Shown here piece by piece: positions 15,205 to 24,596 of a DNA stretch of 64,000 nt; the stretch's first letter is position 1, and each line of letters opens with the position of its first letter. The notes beneath the pieces were generated by a model, which saw nothing but the letters and a program-made list of their open reading frames with translations, was not told where the DNA came from and ran no database searches. A program made the translations under genes and the position numbers. Origin of the DNA: Clostridia bacterium (GTDB taxonomy: Bacteria > Bacillota > Clostridia > Oscillospirales > Acutalibacteraceae); assembly GCA_017428525.1 (NCBI GenBank), contig JAFRQQ010000004.1:1-64000 (forward strand), written 5' to 3'.

Positions 15205-16572
15205 TCAGATCTCGATCTGATAATCCGCCATCTGGCCGACGGAATCCCACAGGCGGTCGGCTTTTTTGACCCAGGCGGGGAAGCCTGCCGGGTTTGCGGG
15301 GTAGCGCGCGTAATGCAGCAGCACGCGCACGGCCTTGACGCCGCCGAGGAGCATCCCGCCGATTTCCGTCGGTTTGATGTTGCCCGTCGCCATGCCGTAA
15401 AGGATGAAAAACACGGCCTTTGCGATTTCGCCCGGGCCGATCCCGCTGCTGCCGCCGACCGCGCCGATGATCTTTTTGCTGAAGATCGCATCGTGCGCAT
15501 AAAGGAAATCATTCATCTTGATCGAATGGCTCACCGCCCGCGCAAACGCGGCGAGCACCATGGCGAATTCCTTGCCCTGCCCGTCGTTGTAGCGCTTGTT
15601 GATCGGCCAGAGCGCGTCGCGTGTGGGATAGGCGCCGCCCTGCATGGCGGCGGCCGCGACGTCTGCGGCGATCTCCTCGAGCGCGAGCGCTGCCGTGGTG
15701 CCCTCGCCGTTGTTGGGCTTGGTCAGGCAGGCCGCGTCGCCCATGGCGATGAAACCGTCCGCAACGAACGAATACAGCGCGCGGTGATAGGGCGTTGTGC
15801 CCACCTCCTCCCGCACCACGCGGTAGGGCGGCGTTCTGACGTTTTTGCAGAACAGCTGATAGAATTTTTCGCCGACCTCGTAGCTGCAGCTCGACCCGAC
15901 GCCGAGGATCGCATCCGCGGAATCATCCGACGGCGCGATCCAGATTTTATAGAAGAGATAAAACTGCGATTTCAGCCAGCGTTCCATCGGTTCCTCAAAC
16001 TTGATATAGCGCAGCTTCACAAAAAAGACGTCCCGCGCCGTGAGCGCGAATTTCTCAATGCCGTAAGTATCCGGCAGCGAGCGGCGCACGACCGCCTGCT
16101 TGCCCGAGCAATCCGCGAGCAGCCGGCAGCCGACCTGCGCCGGTGCGCCGTCCAGCGTGAAGCGCACGCCGCTGATCCGGCCGTTTTCATAAAGCGCGTC
16201 GTTATAACAGGCGCCGTAAAGGATCTCCGCCCCTGCTTCTTCCGCCCAGGCGTCCATGCGCAGCATATAGCCGTTTTTGTGCATGCCGATCACGTCCGTC
16301 TTGCCCGGCTTCGCGTGCTGCCCGTAGGGGGAATACTGCGTGTCGTCCGTGAAGGCGAAGCAGTAAACGCCGTCGCCCGGCTGCACCTGCGGCAGACCGT
16401 AACGCGCCATTTCCGCCCGGCCCATGTGAAACACGTCATACTCCCGGCTGAGCGTCTCCGGCGTTTCTTTTTCCAGCACCAGCACGGAAAAGCCCCGTTC
16501 GGCCATTTTGCGCGCGAAATACGCGCCGGCCGAGGACGCGCCGACGATCACGACGTCATAGAAGTCTTTCAT
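15205..16572 (-). CDS. FAD-dependent reductase, geranylgeranyl-reductase-like
   Basis: 455 residues from ATG 16572, preceded by GGGAGGGAG; upstream in-frame codons to 16650 lack a site. The Rossmann motif is VVIVGASSAGAYFARKMAER with an E at the end of the second strand (VLVLEK), and the second FAD motif is FIAMGDAACLTKPNNGEG. These match the geranylgeranyl reductase/FixC group of flavoproteins, which reduce isoprenoid double bonds or pass electrons to quinones (family knowledge). No 4Fe-4S cysteines and no signal peptide. It is divergent from the LCAT-like lipase and close to a phytoene-desaturase-like protein and a ferredoxin-type reductase that could supply electrons. Confidence 0.7.
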   Translation of the reverse strand: MKDFYDVVIVGASSAGAYFARKMAERGFSVLVLEKETPETLSREYDVFHMGRAEMARYGLPQVQPGDGVYCFAFTDDTQYSPYGQHAKPGKTDVIGMHKNGYMLRMDAWAEEAGAEILYGACYNDALYENGRISGVRFTLDGAPAQVGCRLLADCSGKQAVVRRSLPDTYGIEKFALTARDVFFVKLRYIKFEEPMERWLKSQFYLFYKIWIAPSDDSADAILGVGSSCSYEVGEKFYQLFCKNVRTPPYRVVREEVGTTPYHRALYSFVADGFIAMGDAACLTKPNNGEGTTAALALEEIAADVAAAAMQGGAYPTRDALWPINKRYNDGQGKEFAMVLAAFARAVSHSIKMNDFLYAHDAIFSKKIIGAVGGSSGIGPGEIAKAVFFILYGMATGNIKPTEIGGMLLGGVKAVRVLLHYARYPANPAGFPAWVKKADRLWDSVGQMADYQIEI

Positions 16573-16691
16573 AGGATCTCCCTCCCTTGTTCCTGCTCTA
16601 TTGTACTGCGATTTGTATATTTTTACAAGAGCATCTTGCAATTCGCTCAAAAAAATGTTTTAATAATACAAGAGAAAGGGGAGGGATTGCG

Positions 16692-18572
16692 ATGATGAAA
16701 AAAGCGCTGTCCGTTCTGCTTGCGGCGATGATTGCGTTCGGATCGGCCTGCGCTGCGTTTGCGCTGATTCAGTTTCCCGTCACGATTGAGGGGGAGCTGT
16801 CCGACTATCCGGTCGTGGTTGTGCCGGGCTATATCGGCGCGCGGCTTTATTACGGCGACGACCCGGCAACGGCGGAATGCGCCTGGAGCGGGTTCAATGT
16901 AGATCAGCTGCTGCCGAATGTGCTGCACCGCATCGCGGAGATTGCGGGCGGCGCGGCGCTGATGCCCTTTGACGACGCGGAGCATATCGCGCACGCGGTC
17001 GTTCGCAGCCTGCGCGACACCTGGCCCTATCTTGCCTGCAATCCGGACGGCACGAGCGTTTACCCGCTGCATGTGTATTCGGAGGACGCCGCGGTGACCA
17101 ACGACGCGGCGCTGCGCGCGGCCGGGCAGGAGAATCTGATCCACGAGGTGGAGATCTCCGCCACGCTGGCCGGCATGATCGGCGAGGAGAATATCTACAG
17201 CTTCAACACGGACTGGCGCATGGGCGCGGAATACTGCGCGAACCGCCTGGCGGCCTATATCGACTCCGTGAAGGCGCACAGCGGCAAGGAGAAAGTCAAT
17301 ATTTTCGCCCTGAGCCACGGCGGGCAGGTGACCGCGACCTATCTCGCCCTCTACGGCGACCGGGGGGATACGGACAACGTCGTGCTCTCCTCTCCGGCCA
17401 TCGGCGGCGCGGGCATCGCCTATGATCTGCTCGCCCAGCAGGTGCAGTTTGACGAGCAGACGCTCATCAAGCTCATCGAGGTCGGCACCTTCACCGAGGA
17501 GGATTATGAATGGCTGGTCAAGGCGGTCAACCTCGGTTTCATCGACCGGATCCTGAATGCGATGGTGAATGATCTTGCCACCTCGCTCGGCTACTGGGGC
17601 AGCATCTGGGATTTCATTCCGATCGAGCATTATGAAGAGATGAAAACAAAATATCTCAGCGATCCGGCCAGCGCGCCGCTGGTTGCGCAGAGCGACCGCT
17701 TCCATTATGAGATCCTGCCGACGATCGGCGAAAAGCTGCGCGCCTGCAACGAAAACGGGATGCATATTTCCGTTGTCACCGGCAGCGGCAACCGCGTTGT
17801 GACCGGCATGAACGTGAATTCCGACGGCATCATTCCGGTCTCCTGCGCCACCGGCGCCGTCTGCGCGCCTTACGGCGAGCGGTTTGCCGACGGCTACACC
17901 CCGGCGGAGTATCTTTCCCCGACCATGGAGATCGATGCTTCTACCTGCTACCTGCCGGACAACACCTGGTTCTCCGACGGCAACTTCCACGCCTGGACCT
18001 ACTGGACGCCCTGCACGCGCACGCTGTTTCTGGACCTGCTTTTGACCGATCGCATCGAAGATATCCACACGGATGCGCGCTATCCGCAGTTCCTGACCTC
18101 GGACCATGTGTCCTACGCCGTGGATTTCAGCTTTGACGGCGTGCCGCACGGCATGGCCGGCGGCGGCAGCGTCACCGTGCGCAACACCTGCGACAAGGCG
18201 ACCGTGCGCATCACCGGGCTCTACGCCAAGGAGGTGCCGCTCGCGTTCCGGCTCGGCGCCGGCGTGTCTCTCGCCCCGGGCGAGAGCGTTTCGATTCCGT
18301 TCACCGGCACGCTGCCGGAGGGGGCGCGCACCGTGCTGCACCTGACGGTCTGCTACGCGATGAATAATATCACCCCGCTGAATTTCCGCACCAAGGGCTT
18401 TGCCGTGGCGGGCGGGGACGCGGCCGATGCGGCGGGCACCGTCGCCGTGAACGCCCTCCCGTTCCCGGACGGTGTGGACCGTCTGCTCACGCGGCTGGGC
18501 GTGCGTGATCTGTTGGCAATGCTGCTCATGCAGCTGATTTCCCTGGTGCGCACCCTGCGCGCCGGCATATAA
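16692..18572 (+). CDS. Secreted LCAT-like lipase/acyltransferase
   Basis: 626 residues from ATG 16692, after AAAGGGGAGGG. Signal peptide 1-25. An alpha/beta-hydrolase core begins with YPVVVVPGYIGARLYYG (oxyanion side) and has the nucleophile Ser208 in NIFALSHGG, an A-x-S-H-G-G form of the usual G-x-S-x-G elbow seen in lecithin:cholesterol acyltransferase-like bacterial proteins. The GNFHAWTYWTPCT stretch near residue 430 may carry the catalytic His. Residues 480-590 form a beta-rich domain, and the last 40 residues are hydrophobic (DLLAMLLMQLISLVRTLRAG). Probably cleaves or transfers acyl chains of lipids outside the cell. It runs into two flavoenzyme genes 28 bp downstream. Confidence 0.7.
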   Translation: MMKKALSVLLAAMIAFGSACAAFALIQFPVTIEGELSDYPVVVVPGYIGARLYYGDDPATAECAWSGFNVDQLLPNVLHRIAEIAGGAALMPFDDAEHIAHAVVRSLRDTWPYLACNPDGTSVYPLHVYSEDAAVTNDAALRAAGQENLIHEVEISATLAGMIGEENIYSFNTDWRMGAEYCANRLAAYIDSVKAHSGKEKVNIFALSHGGQVTATYLALYGDRGDTDNVVLSSPAIGGAGIAYDLLAQQVQFDEQTLIKLIEVGTFTEEDYEWLVKAVNLGFIDRILNAMVNDLATSLGYWGSIWDFIPIEHYEEMKTKYLSDPASAPLVAQSDRFHYEILPTIGEKLRACNENGMHISVVTGSGNRVVTGMNVNSDGIIPVSCATGAVCAPYGERFADGYTPAEYLSPTMEIDASTCYLPDNTWFSDGNFHAWTYWTPCTRTLFLDLLLTDRIEDIHTDARYPQFLTSDHVSYAVDFSFDGVPHGMAGGGSVTVRNTCDKATVRITGLYAKEVPLAFRLGAGVSLAPGESVSIPFTGTLPEGARTVLHLTVCYAMNNITPLNFRTKGFAVAGGDAADAAGTVAVNALPFPDGVDRLLTRLGVRDLLAMLLMQLISLVRTLRAGI

Positions 18573-18600
18573 CGAATAACAACAAGAAAGAGGGTATGAC

Positions 18601-20181
18601 ATGAAAAAAGAGTATGATGTCATTGTCATCGGCGCAGGCAACGGCGGGTTGACAGCCGCCGCCAACTGCGCGAAAGCCGGGCTCTCGACGCTGCTGCTTG
18701 AGAAGCACAATCTGCCCGGCGGCTCCGCCTCCTCCTTTGTGCGTGGCCGGTTTGAATTCGAAACCGCGCTGCACGAGCTGTGCAACATCGGCAATCCGGA
18801 AAAAGAAGGGTCGCTGGACTATATGTTCCGGCAGCTCGGCGCAGAGATCGACTGGATCAACGAGGACACCACCTTCCGTCTGGTTGTGCCGGCGAAGGAA
18901 GGCGATCCGGATGCGTTTCTCAATGAGGACGGCGTCTGGGTCACCGTGGACGCCCGGATGCCCGCGGGCTTCGAGGCGTTTTCGCGCAAGCTCGACGAGC
19001 TGGTGCCCGGTTCCTACGAAAGCGCGATCAAGGCATTCAGGCTCTCCGCAAAAATGTACGACGCGCTGGATAAGCTCGGCGGGCTCGAAAAAGGCGAGTT
19101 CGGCGGCCTGCCGCAGCTGGCGGCGGCTGTGCCGGATTTTATGCGCATGACCTCCCACACGCTCAATGAAGGTCTGGATGCGCTCGGCATGCCGAAGAAG
19201 GCGCAGGATATTTTCTCCACCTACTGGAGCTATATGGGCGTGCCCGGCGGGCAGTTCGATCTGCTTTATTACATGACCGTGCTCCACAGCTATGTCGACG
19301 AGGGCGCGGGCATGCCTCGCCTGCGCAGCCATGTGCTGAGCCTCGCGCTCGACAAGGCGATCCGTGATTACGGCGGGGAGATCTGGTATCACTCCGAGGT
19401 CACGGAGGTGATCATGCGCAACGGCAAGCCCGCCGGCGTCGTGGTCAACGGCAACCGAAAGGTCTGGGGCAAACGCTTCATCTGCAACGCCGCGCCCGGC
19501 ACGGTCTGGAACGAAATGATCCAGCCGCAGTATGTGCCGGAAAAGCAGCTGCGCATGGAGAGCGCCCGCACCACTGCCGCCGTGCTGACGACCGTCTATC
19601 TGGGCATGAACAAAACCAAGGAAGAGCTGGGCTTCAAGGATTATTCGATCTTTATCGCCCCGGCCCCGGAATCCGACAAGCAGTATCAGGCCGTCGTGGA
19701 GAAGGGCTTCTTCAGCGGCTACTGCATCATCAACTGCCTGAACCATGTGATTCCGGACTGCACGCCGCCCGGCACCTGCCAGCTGTTCCTGACGACAATG
19801 ACCTTCGGCGACGTGATGAAGGACGTCAGGCCCGAGGATTACAAGAAACTGAAAACCAAAGTCGCAAAGGAAATGATCGAAACCTGCGAGCGCGCGCTGA
19901 ATATGGATATTCAGCCCTACATCGAGGAGATCGAGATCGCGCTGCCGCCGACCTTTGCGCGTTATCTGAATACCCCGCAGGGCACGCCCTACGGCTATAT
20001 GCTCAACCTCTGGGACAGCCTGATCCCCCGCACGGTGCAGTTCGCGCAGGATCAGCCGTTTGAGAACTTTCTCTTCTGCGGTGCGTCGCAGGAGCGCGGC
20101 GACGGCTACGGCTGCGCCTACTATACAGGTGAAAAAGCTGCCAAGCTGACGATTGCAGCACTGGAAAAGGAGGGAAAATAA
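18601..20181 (+). CDS. FAD oxidoreductase of the phytoene-desaturase/retinol-saturase group
   Basis: 526 residues. The N-terminal dinucleotide fold is VIVIGAGNGGLTAAANCAKA, with LLLEKHNLPGGSASSF just after, the signature of CrtI/CrtISO/RetSat flavoproteins. The C-terminus ends with FCGASQERGDGYGCAYYTGE, the region that closes the FAD site. Members act on long unsaturated chains, by dehydrogenation, isomerisation or saturation. No carotenoid pathway gene (phytoene synthase) is present here, so saturation of another lipid is more likely. Only one base separates its stop from the ATG of the ferredoxin-reductase-like gene, whose product is a probable electron partner. Confidence 0.75.
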   Translation: MKKEYDVIVIGAGNGGLTAAANCAKAGLSTLLLEKHNLPGGSASSFVRGRFEFETALHELCNIGNPEKEGSLDYMFRQLGAEIDWINEDTTFRLVVPAKEGDPDAFLNEDGVWVTVDARMPAGFEAFSRKLDELVPGSYESAIKAFRLSAKMYDALDKLGGLEKGEFGGLPQLAAAVPDFMRMTSHTLNEGLDALGMPKKAQDIFSTYWSYMGVPGGQFDLLYYMTVLHSYVDEGAGMPRLRSHVLSLALDKAIRDYGGEIWYHSEVTEVIMRNGKPAGVVVNGNRKVWGKRFICNAAPGTVWNEMIQPQYVPEKQLRMESARTTAAVLTTVYLGMNKTKEELGFKDYSIFIAPAPESDKQYQAVVEKGFFSGYCIINCLNHVIPDCTPPGTCQLFLTTMTFGDVMKDVRPEDYKKLKTKVAKEMIETCERALNMDIQPYIEEIEIALPPTFARYLNTPQGTPYGYMLNLWDSLIPRTVQFAQDQPFENFLFCGASQERGDGYGCAYYTGEKAAKLTIAALEKEGK

Positions 20182-20182
20182 G

Positions 20183-21391
20183 ATGGCAAGCCCGATCAAA
20201 TCCCTGCAGATGAAGGACTTTCTTTCGCTGCTGCCCAATCGGCAAAAGCAGTTTGCGGCCGCGCCCGAGGCGTCGCTGCCGGTCGAGGATTCCGCCCGCG
20301 CGCTGGCAAAGGCGCTGCATCCGAAGCGCCAGTATCTGACGGTCGCCGCCGTGACCGAGCGCGCGCCGGACTGCAAGAGCTTCACCCTGGTGCCCGATCC
20401 CGATCGCGGCACGCAGGCGCTTGCGTATTTCGCCGCGGGCAAATACCTGACCGTGTATGAAACCATCGCGGGTATGCCCGCCACCCGCGCCTATTCGATC
20501 TCCTCCGCGCCGAAGGCTGCGCTCGAGGGCCGCTATGAGCTGACGATCAAGCGTGTGGACGGCGGTCTGATGTCCAACTATATCCTGCAGAACTGGGCGG
20601 TCGGCACCCCCGTGGAGGTGTCCGCGCCTGCCGGCAATTTCGAGTATCAGCCCCTGCGCGATGCGCCGACCGTGATCGGTCTGGCCGGCGGCAGCGGCAT
20701 TACGCCGTTTGTTGCCCTGGCCAACGCCATTGCGGACGGCGACGAGGACTGCGACCTTGTGCTGCTCTACGGCAGCCGGGATGCAAACAGCATTCTGTTC
20801 CGTGAGGAGCTGGACGCCGTGCAGCAGCGCACCGACCGCGTCAAGGTGGTGCACGTGCTCAGCGATCCGGGCAAAAAGAAGCTGCCTGCCGGCATGGAAA
20901 AGGGCTTCCTGACCGCGGAGCTGATTCGCAAATACGCGCCGGAGGATGCGCTGTATTCGATCTTTATCTGCGGCCCGCAGCAGATGTATGCCTTCCTCGA
21001 AAAAGAGCTGGAATCGCTCGGGTTCGCGCGCAAATATATCCGCCGCGAGACCTTCGGCGAGGTGCATGATCCCGCGTCGCTGCCGGACTATCCCGCCGAC
21101 GTGCCGGAAACGGTGCAGATCACCGTGACCGTGCAGGACACAACGGCGACCTTCACCGCCTCCACCGCGGATTCCGTGATGCAGGCGCTCGAGAAAAACG
21201 GGATCGCCGTGCCGGCGCGCTGCCGCAGCGGCGAATGCGGCTTCTGCCATTCGCATCTGCTCAGCGGCGAGGTTTTTGTGCCGAAATCCCTGGAATTCCG
21301 CCGTATGGCCGATTTCAAGTACGGCTGCATTCACCCCTGCTGCTCCTTCCCGCTGACCGATCTGGTGCTGAGTGTGCCGGCGGCAGACTGA
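20183..21391 (+). CDS. Ferredoxin-reductase-like flavoprotein with C-terminal [2Fe-2S] domain
   Basis: 402 residues from ATG 20183. Residues 50-155 form an FAD/FMN-binding barrel (RAYSISSAPK is the flavin motif). Residues 160-300 form a NAD(P)-binding domain (VIGLAGGSGITPFVALA; FICGPQQMYAFLEKEL). From about 310 a plant-type ferredoxin domain carries C-x4-C-x2-C in RCRSGECGFCHSH and a fourth Cys in GCIHPCC. This is the layout of single-component electron-transfer reductases that take electrons from NAD(P)H to a partner oxidoreductase. The first 45 residues are an extra helical region. It is coupled to the phytoene-desaturase-like gene and closes the operon before a clear terminator. Confidence 0.85.
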   Translation: MASPIKSLQMKDFLSLLPNRQKQFAAAPEASLPVEDSARALAKALHPKRQYLTVAAVTERAPDCKSFTLVPDPDRGTQALAYFAAGKYLTVYETIAGMPATRAYSISSAPKAALEGRYELTIKRVDGGLMSNYILQNWAVGTPVEVSAPAGNFEYQPLRDAPTVIGLAGGSGITPFVALANAIADGDEDCDLVLLYGSRDANSILFREELDAVQQRTDRVKVVHVLSDPGKKKLPAGMEKGFLTAELIRKYAPEDALYSIFICGPQQMYAFLEKELESLGFARKYIRRETFGEVHDPASLPDYPADVPETVQITVTVQDTTATFTASTADSVMQALEKNGIAVPARCRSGECGFCHSHLLSGEVFVPKSLEFRRMADFKYGCIHPCCSFPLTDLVLSVPAAD

Positions 21392-21410
21392 TTGATATTC
21401 AAGCATAAAG

Positions 21411-21457
21411 AATCCGGGCAATCAGCGTTGAACTGACTGCCCGGATCTGTTTTTTTC
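21411..21457 (+). terminator. Rho-independent terminator
   Basis: Stem AATCCGGGCA ... TGCCCGGAT followed by nine T residues, ending the lipase/flavoenzyme operon. Confidence 0.9.
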
Positions 21458-21470
21458 GGCGTCGGCTATT

Positions 21471-22001
21471 TTACAGGATCGAACGGAAGGCCTCGAGAAT
21501 TTGCCGGAACGGGATCGCGATCGCGGCGGGGATCGCCGCCAGGGAATTCAGGAAGATGAATCCGTAAACAACGACGTTCAGATAAACGGAGGTCAGCGCC
21601 CAGCGCAGGCGGACCGGCAGCGTGACTTCCTCCGTTTCCACGCGGATGGGGCCGCTTTCCGTGCGATACGCCGGGTCGTTCCGGTTGAAGGCGATCACTT
21701 TGTATTCGCCCGAGGGTGAAGTGAGCGTGACATAGGGTTCCTCGTCCGTGAATGTGCCGACCTGCGTGTCCCCCAGATACAGCTCATAGCCTACGGGGTC
21801 GCCGTTCGGGATCGACGCAAAGGCGAGCGCGTGCTTTTCTTCCAGGCTGTCCCTGCCTGTGTAGGATATGGTCAGGTCGGTGCGCACATTTTCAAAAACG
21901 GGCGTTTTTTCCGCGTCGTCCGCCGCAAAGGCGGGCAGGGCGCAGCAGAGCAGCAGCGCCGCGCAGAGCAGCAGCGCGCCGAATGCTTTGATCTGTTTCA
22001 T
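21471..22001 (-). CDS. Secreted protein with hydrophobic C-terminus
   Basis: 176 residues from ATG 22001, preceded by GGAAAGGAG; the frame extends upstream without a site. Signal peptide 1-26 (AFA-AD). The middle, about 35-120, is a single beta-sandwich-like domain (VGYELYLGDTQVGTF; VTLTSPSGEYKVIAF). The last 55 residues are hydrophobic and helical (VVVYGFIFLNSLAAIPAAIA) and could anchor the protein. It belongs with the other small exported proteins of the window by layout, not by clear sequence identity. Function unknown. Confidence 0.6.
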   Translation of the reverse strand: MKQIKAFGALLLCAALLLCCALPAFAADDAEKTPVFENVRTDLTISYTGRDSLEEKHALAFASIPNGDPVGYELYLGDTQVGTFTDEEPYVTLTSPSGEYKVIAFNRNDPAYRTESGPIRVETEEVTLPVRLRWALTSVYLNVVVYGFIFLNSLAAIPAAIAIPFRQILEAFRSIL

Positions 22002-22189
22002 GGAATTCTCCTTTCCGGATTCGGCAGTTGCCCCCCCGATCCGCGTTCCGCATCGGAAGAGGCCGGTGCTGACAATCATCAGTATAACAGAAATCGGATT
22101 AAGAATCTACCGGGAATTGCATTAAGATTTCCTTAAGATCGCATCCGGACGGCAAAAAAACGGACAAAAGAGCGCAAAATAAAAAAAGA

Positions 22190-22218
22190 TTGACAAATAT
22201 AATTTAATATGGTAAAGT
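22190..22218 (+). promoter_or_regulatory. Promoter of the amino-acid ABC transporter
   Basis: TTGACA at 22190-22195, 17-bp spacer, TAAAGT at 22213-22218, in an A/T-rich stretch upstream of the substrate-binding protein. Confidence 0.6.
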
Positions 22219-22252
22219 GATATCGCATTAAAAATGTAAAGGAGTCATGATC

Positions 22253-23086
22253 ATGAAAAAAGTTCTCGCACTTGTGCTTGCGCTGCTGATGGCGGCGCTC
22301 ATGTTCGGCCTGACCGGCTGCGGCAGCAAGACCTCGACCGACGTCACCACCGCTGCGCCCGACGCGCCGACCGAAGCGGCAAAGACCACCTTCACCATGG
22401 GCATCGATCCCGAATACCCGCCCTTCAGCTATCTGGGCGACGACGGTGAATACACCGGCTTCGACGTGGAAGTCTGCAAGGCTGTCTGCGAAAAGCTCGG
22501 CTGGGAGTTCAAGGTGTTCGGCGTCAACTGGGATGAAAAGCTCGTGCAGCTTGATGCCGGCGAATGCGACTGCGTGTGGTCCGGTATGACGATTCTGGAT
22601 TCCATGAAAGAAGCGGGCTATGTGATCTCCGCTCCGTATTTCGATAACGAGCAGGTGCTGCTTGTCAAGGACGACAGCCCCTATCAGTCCTCCAAGGATC
22701 TTGCCGGCAAGGAAGTTGCCGTGCAGCTGGGCACCTCCGGCGAATCCCTGCTGAATGAGGATCTGAAGGATCTTGCCGACACCTTCGGCAACGTCGTGAC
22801 CTGCGACAGCTTCCTGAAGTGCTTCACGGAGCTGGCCGGCAACGCCGTGGACGCGGTGTTTGTTGACAAGCCGGTCGCCGCCGACTATGTGGCGAAGAAC
22901 GAAGGCTACCGCATCATCGACGAGGATCTCGGTGCGGAGCAGTACGGCATTGCGTTCCGTTCCGCGGATGCGGATCTTTGCGCGCAGGTGGAAGCTGCGG
23001 TCGCCGCGCTCGTCGCGGACGGCACCTATGCGAAGATCGCGGAAAAATATCCCGATATCGTCGCGAACCTTCTTTATCTGAAGTGA
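22253..23086 (+). CDS. Amino-acid ABC transporter substrate-binding lipoprotein
   Basis: 277 residues from ATG 22253, correctly spaced from AAAGGAG; an ATG at 22247 touches it. Lipobox LTGC places the lipid on Cys23. The family 3 solute-binding fold is clear: FTMGIDPEYPPFSYLGDDGE, then GFDVEVCKAVCEKLGW, an AVQLGTSGESLL hinge and VDAVFVDKPVAADYVAKNEG. This group binds polar amino acids such as glutamine, arginine, histidine or cystine; I cannot say which. It is followed by permease and ATPase genes, completing a transporter, and by an amino-acid racemase-like gene. Confidence 0.9.
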   Translation: MKKVLALVLALLMAALMFGLTGCGSKTSTDVTTAAPDAPTEAAKTTFTMGIDPEYPPFSYLGDDGEYTGFDVEVCKAVCEKLGWEFKVFGVNWDEKLVQLDAGECDCVWSGMTILDSMKEAGYVISAPYFDNEQVLLVKDDSPYQSSKDLAGKEVAVQLGTSGESLLNEDLKDLADTFGNVVTCDSFLKCFTELAGNAVDAVFVDKPVAADYVAKNEGYRIIDEDLGAEQYGIAFRSADADLCAQVEAAVAALVADGTYAKIAEKYPDIVANLLYLK

Positions 23087-23099
23087 TTCCCCGCTGAAG

Positions 23100-23148
23100 A
23101 ACGAAAACGATCCTGAAGGTGCATCCGTGTGCCTTCAGGGTTTTCGTT
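23100..23148 (+). terminator. Intra-operon hairpin between binding protein and permease
   Basis: Long stem CCTGAAGGTGCA / TGTGCCTTCAGG extended by AACGAAAAC / GTTTTCGTT, with only a short T-run. Such hairpins after binding-protein genes commonly keep their mRNA more abundant than that of the permease and ATPase. Confidence 0.65.
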
Positions 23149-23180
23149 ATTAAACAAACGGAACAGAATCGAGGAACTGT

Positions 23181-23831
23181 ATGACTTTAATGACAATGGT
23201 ACTCAAAATGGCAGAGGGTCTGGAAAAAACCTGCGCCATTTTCTTCCTGACGCTCCTGTTTTCCATCCCGCTGGGCATGATCGTTGCCCTGCTGCGCGGA
23301 AGCAGATTCAAACCCATCTCCTGGCTCGCAAAGGTCTATATTTCCGTCCTGCGCGGCACGCCCTTAATGCTGCAGCTGATCGCGGTGACCTACGGCCCCT
23401 ATTATCTCTTCGGCATCAGCGTGTCAAGAAACAAGCTGATCCCCGTCGTGATTGCGTTCGCGATCAACTACGCCGCCTATTTTGCCGAGATCTACCGCAG
23501 CGGCATCGAGTCCATGCCGGTCGGCCAGTATGAGGCGGCGCAGGTGCTGGGCTATTCGGGGCCGCAGACGTTTATGAAGATCATTCTGCCGCAGGTGATC
23601 CGGCGGATCCTGCCGAGCATGACGAATGAAATCGTGACGCTTGTCAAAGATACTTCCATGGCGTTCACGGTTTCCTATCAGGAAATGTTCACCATCGGCA
23701 AGCAGATCGCGAATTCCCAGACCAGCTTTATTCCGTTTATCGTTGCGGGCGTATTCTACTATGTGTTCAACGTGATCGTCGGGTTCGTGATGGGCAGAGT
23801 GGAAAAAGCCATGAGCTATTATCAGATGTAA
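23181..23831 (+). CDS. Amino-acid ABC transporter permease
   Basis: 216 residues with five hydrophobic segments, the usual size for the HisM/GlnP-type permease. The EAA loop is visible as YEAAQVLGYSGPQTFMKIIL (about residues 115-134), the site that contacts the ATPase. TLLFSIPLGMIVALLRGS at the start and RGTPLMLQL are characteristic of polar amino-acid permeases. Only one permease is present, so it would work as a homodimer. Confidence 0.92.
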   Translation: MTLMTMVLKMAEGLEKTCAIFFLTLLFSIPLGMIVALLRGSRFKPISWLAKVYISVLRGTPLMLQLIAVTYGPYYLFGISVSRNKLIPVVIAFAINYAAYFAEIYRSGIESMPVGQYEAAQVLGYSGPQTFMKIILPQVIRRILPSMTNEIVTLVKDTSMAFTVSYQEMFTIGKQIANSQTSFIPFIVAGVFYYVFNVIVGFVMGRVEKAMSYYQM

Positions 23832-23843
23832 GGAGGCGCCGAA

Positions 23844-24596
23844 ATGAGTATTCTCAAAATGACCGATATTCAAAAATCGTTCGGCGACAACCATGTGCTC
23901 AAACAGATCTCCCTGCATGTGGATAAGGGCGAGGTGGTGTCGATCATCGGCCCCTCCGGCTCCGGCAAATCGACGCTGCTGCGCTGCGCGACCTTCCTGG
24001 AGAAGATCGACGCCGGCACGATTACCTATGACGAAAGAAATGCCGCCGAGATGAAAAACGGAAAATGCGTATATGCCAGAAACCTGAATGATTTCCGCCA
24101 CATTTTCGGCCTGGTGTTCCAGAATTTCAATCTCTTCCCGCACCGCACGGTGATGAAGAATGTGACCGACGCGCCGATCTCCGTGCTGCACCGCGACCCC
24201 AAGGAGGTGCGCGCGCTCGCGGAGGAGCTGCTTGCAAAGATGGGGCTGTCCGAAAAGGCGGACGCCTATCCCTGCGAGCTGTCCGGCGGGCAGCAGCAGC
24301 GCGTTTCCATTGTGCGCGCGCTGGCCATGCAGCCGGAAATCCTGTTCTTTGACGAGCCGACCTCCGCGCTCGATCCCGAGCTGACCGGCGAGGTGCTTAA
24401 GGTCATCAAGCAGCTGGCCGAGGAGCATATGACCATGGTCATCGTCACGCACGAAATGTCGTTTGCCCGCGCGGTGTCCGACCGCGTGATCTTCATGGAC
24501 GGCGGCGTGATCGTGGAGCAGGGCAAGCCGGAGGACGTCTTCGGCGACACGCAGGAGGAGCGCACGAAGCAGTTCCTGCGCCATTACGAAAGATGA
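23844..24596 (+). CDS. Amino-acid ABC transporter ATP-binding protein
   Basis: 250 residues. Walker [10 protein letters not shown] (about 34-42), Q-loop in [12 protein letters not shown], signature LSGGQQQR, Walker [14 protein letters not shown] and switch His in VIVTHEM are all intact. Compared with GlnQ-type proteins there is a short insertion before the Q-loop ([20 protein letters not shown]). It lies 12 bp after the permease and its last codons overlap the next gene by 4 bp (ATGA), so the racemase-like protein is translationally coupled to the transporter. Confidence 0.95.
   Translation: MSILKMTDIQKSFGDNHVLKQISLHVDKGEVVSIIGPSGSGKSTLLRCATFLEKIDAGTITYDERNAAEMKNGKCVYARNLNDFRHIFGLVFQNFNLFPHRTVMKNVTDAPISVLHRDPKEVRALAEELLAKMGLSEKADAYPCELSGGQQQRVSIVRALAMQPEILFFDEPTSALDPELTGEVLKVIKQLAEEHMTMVIVTHEMSFARAVSDRVIFMDGGVIVEQGKPEDVFGDTQEERTKQFLRHYER

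Noticed and set aside
16647..18794. A 715-codon minus-strand frame
   Set aside because: Antisense to the LCAT-like lipase, which has a signal peptide, ribosome-binding site and catalytic motif.
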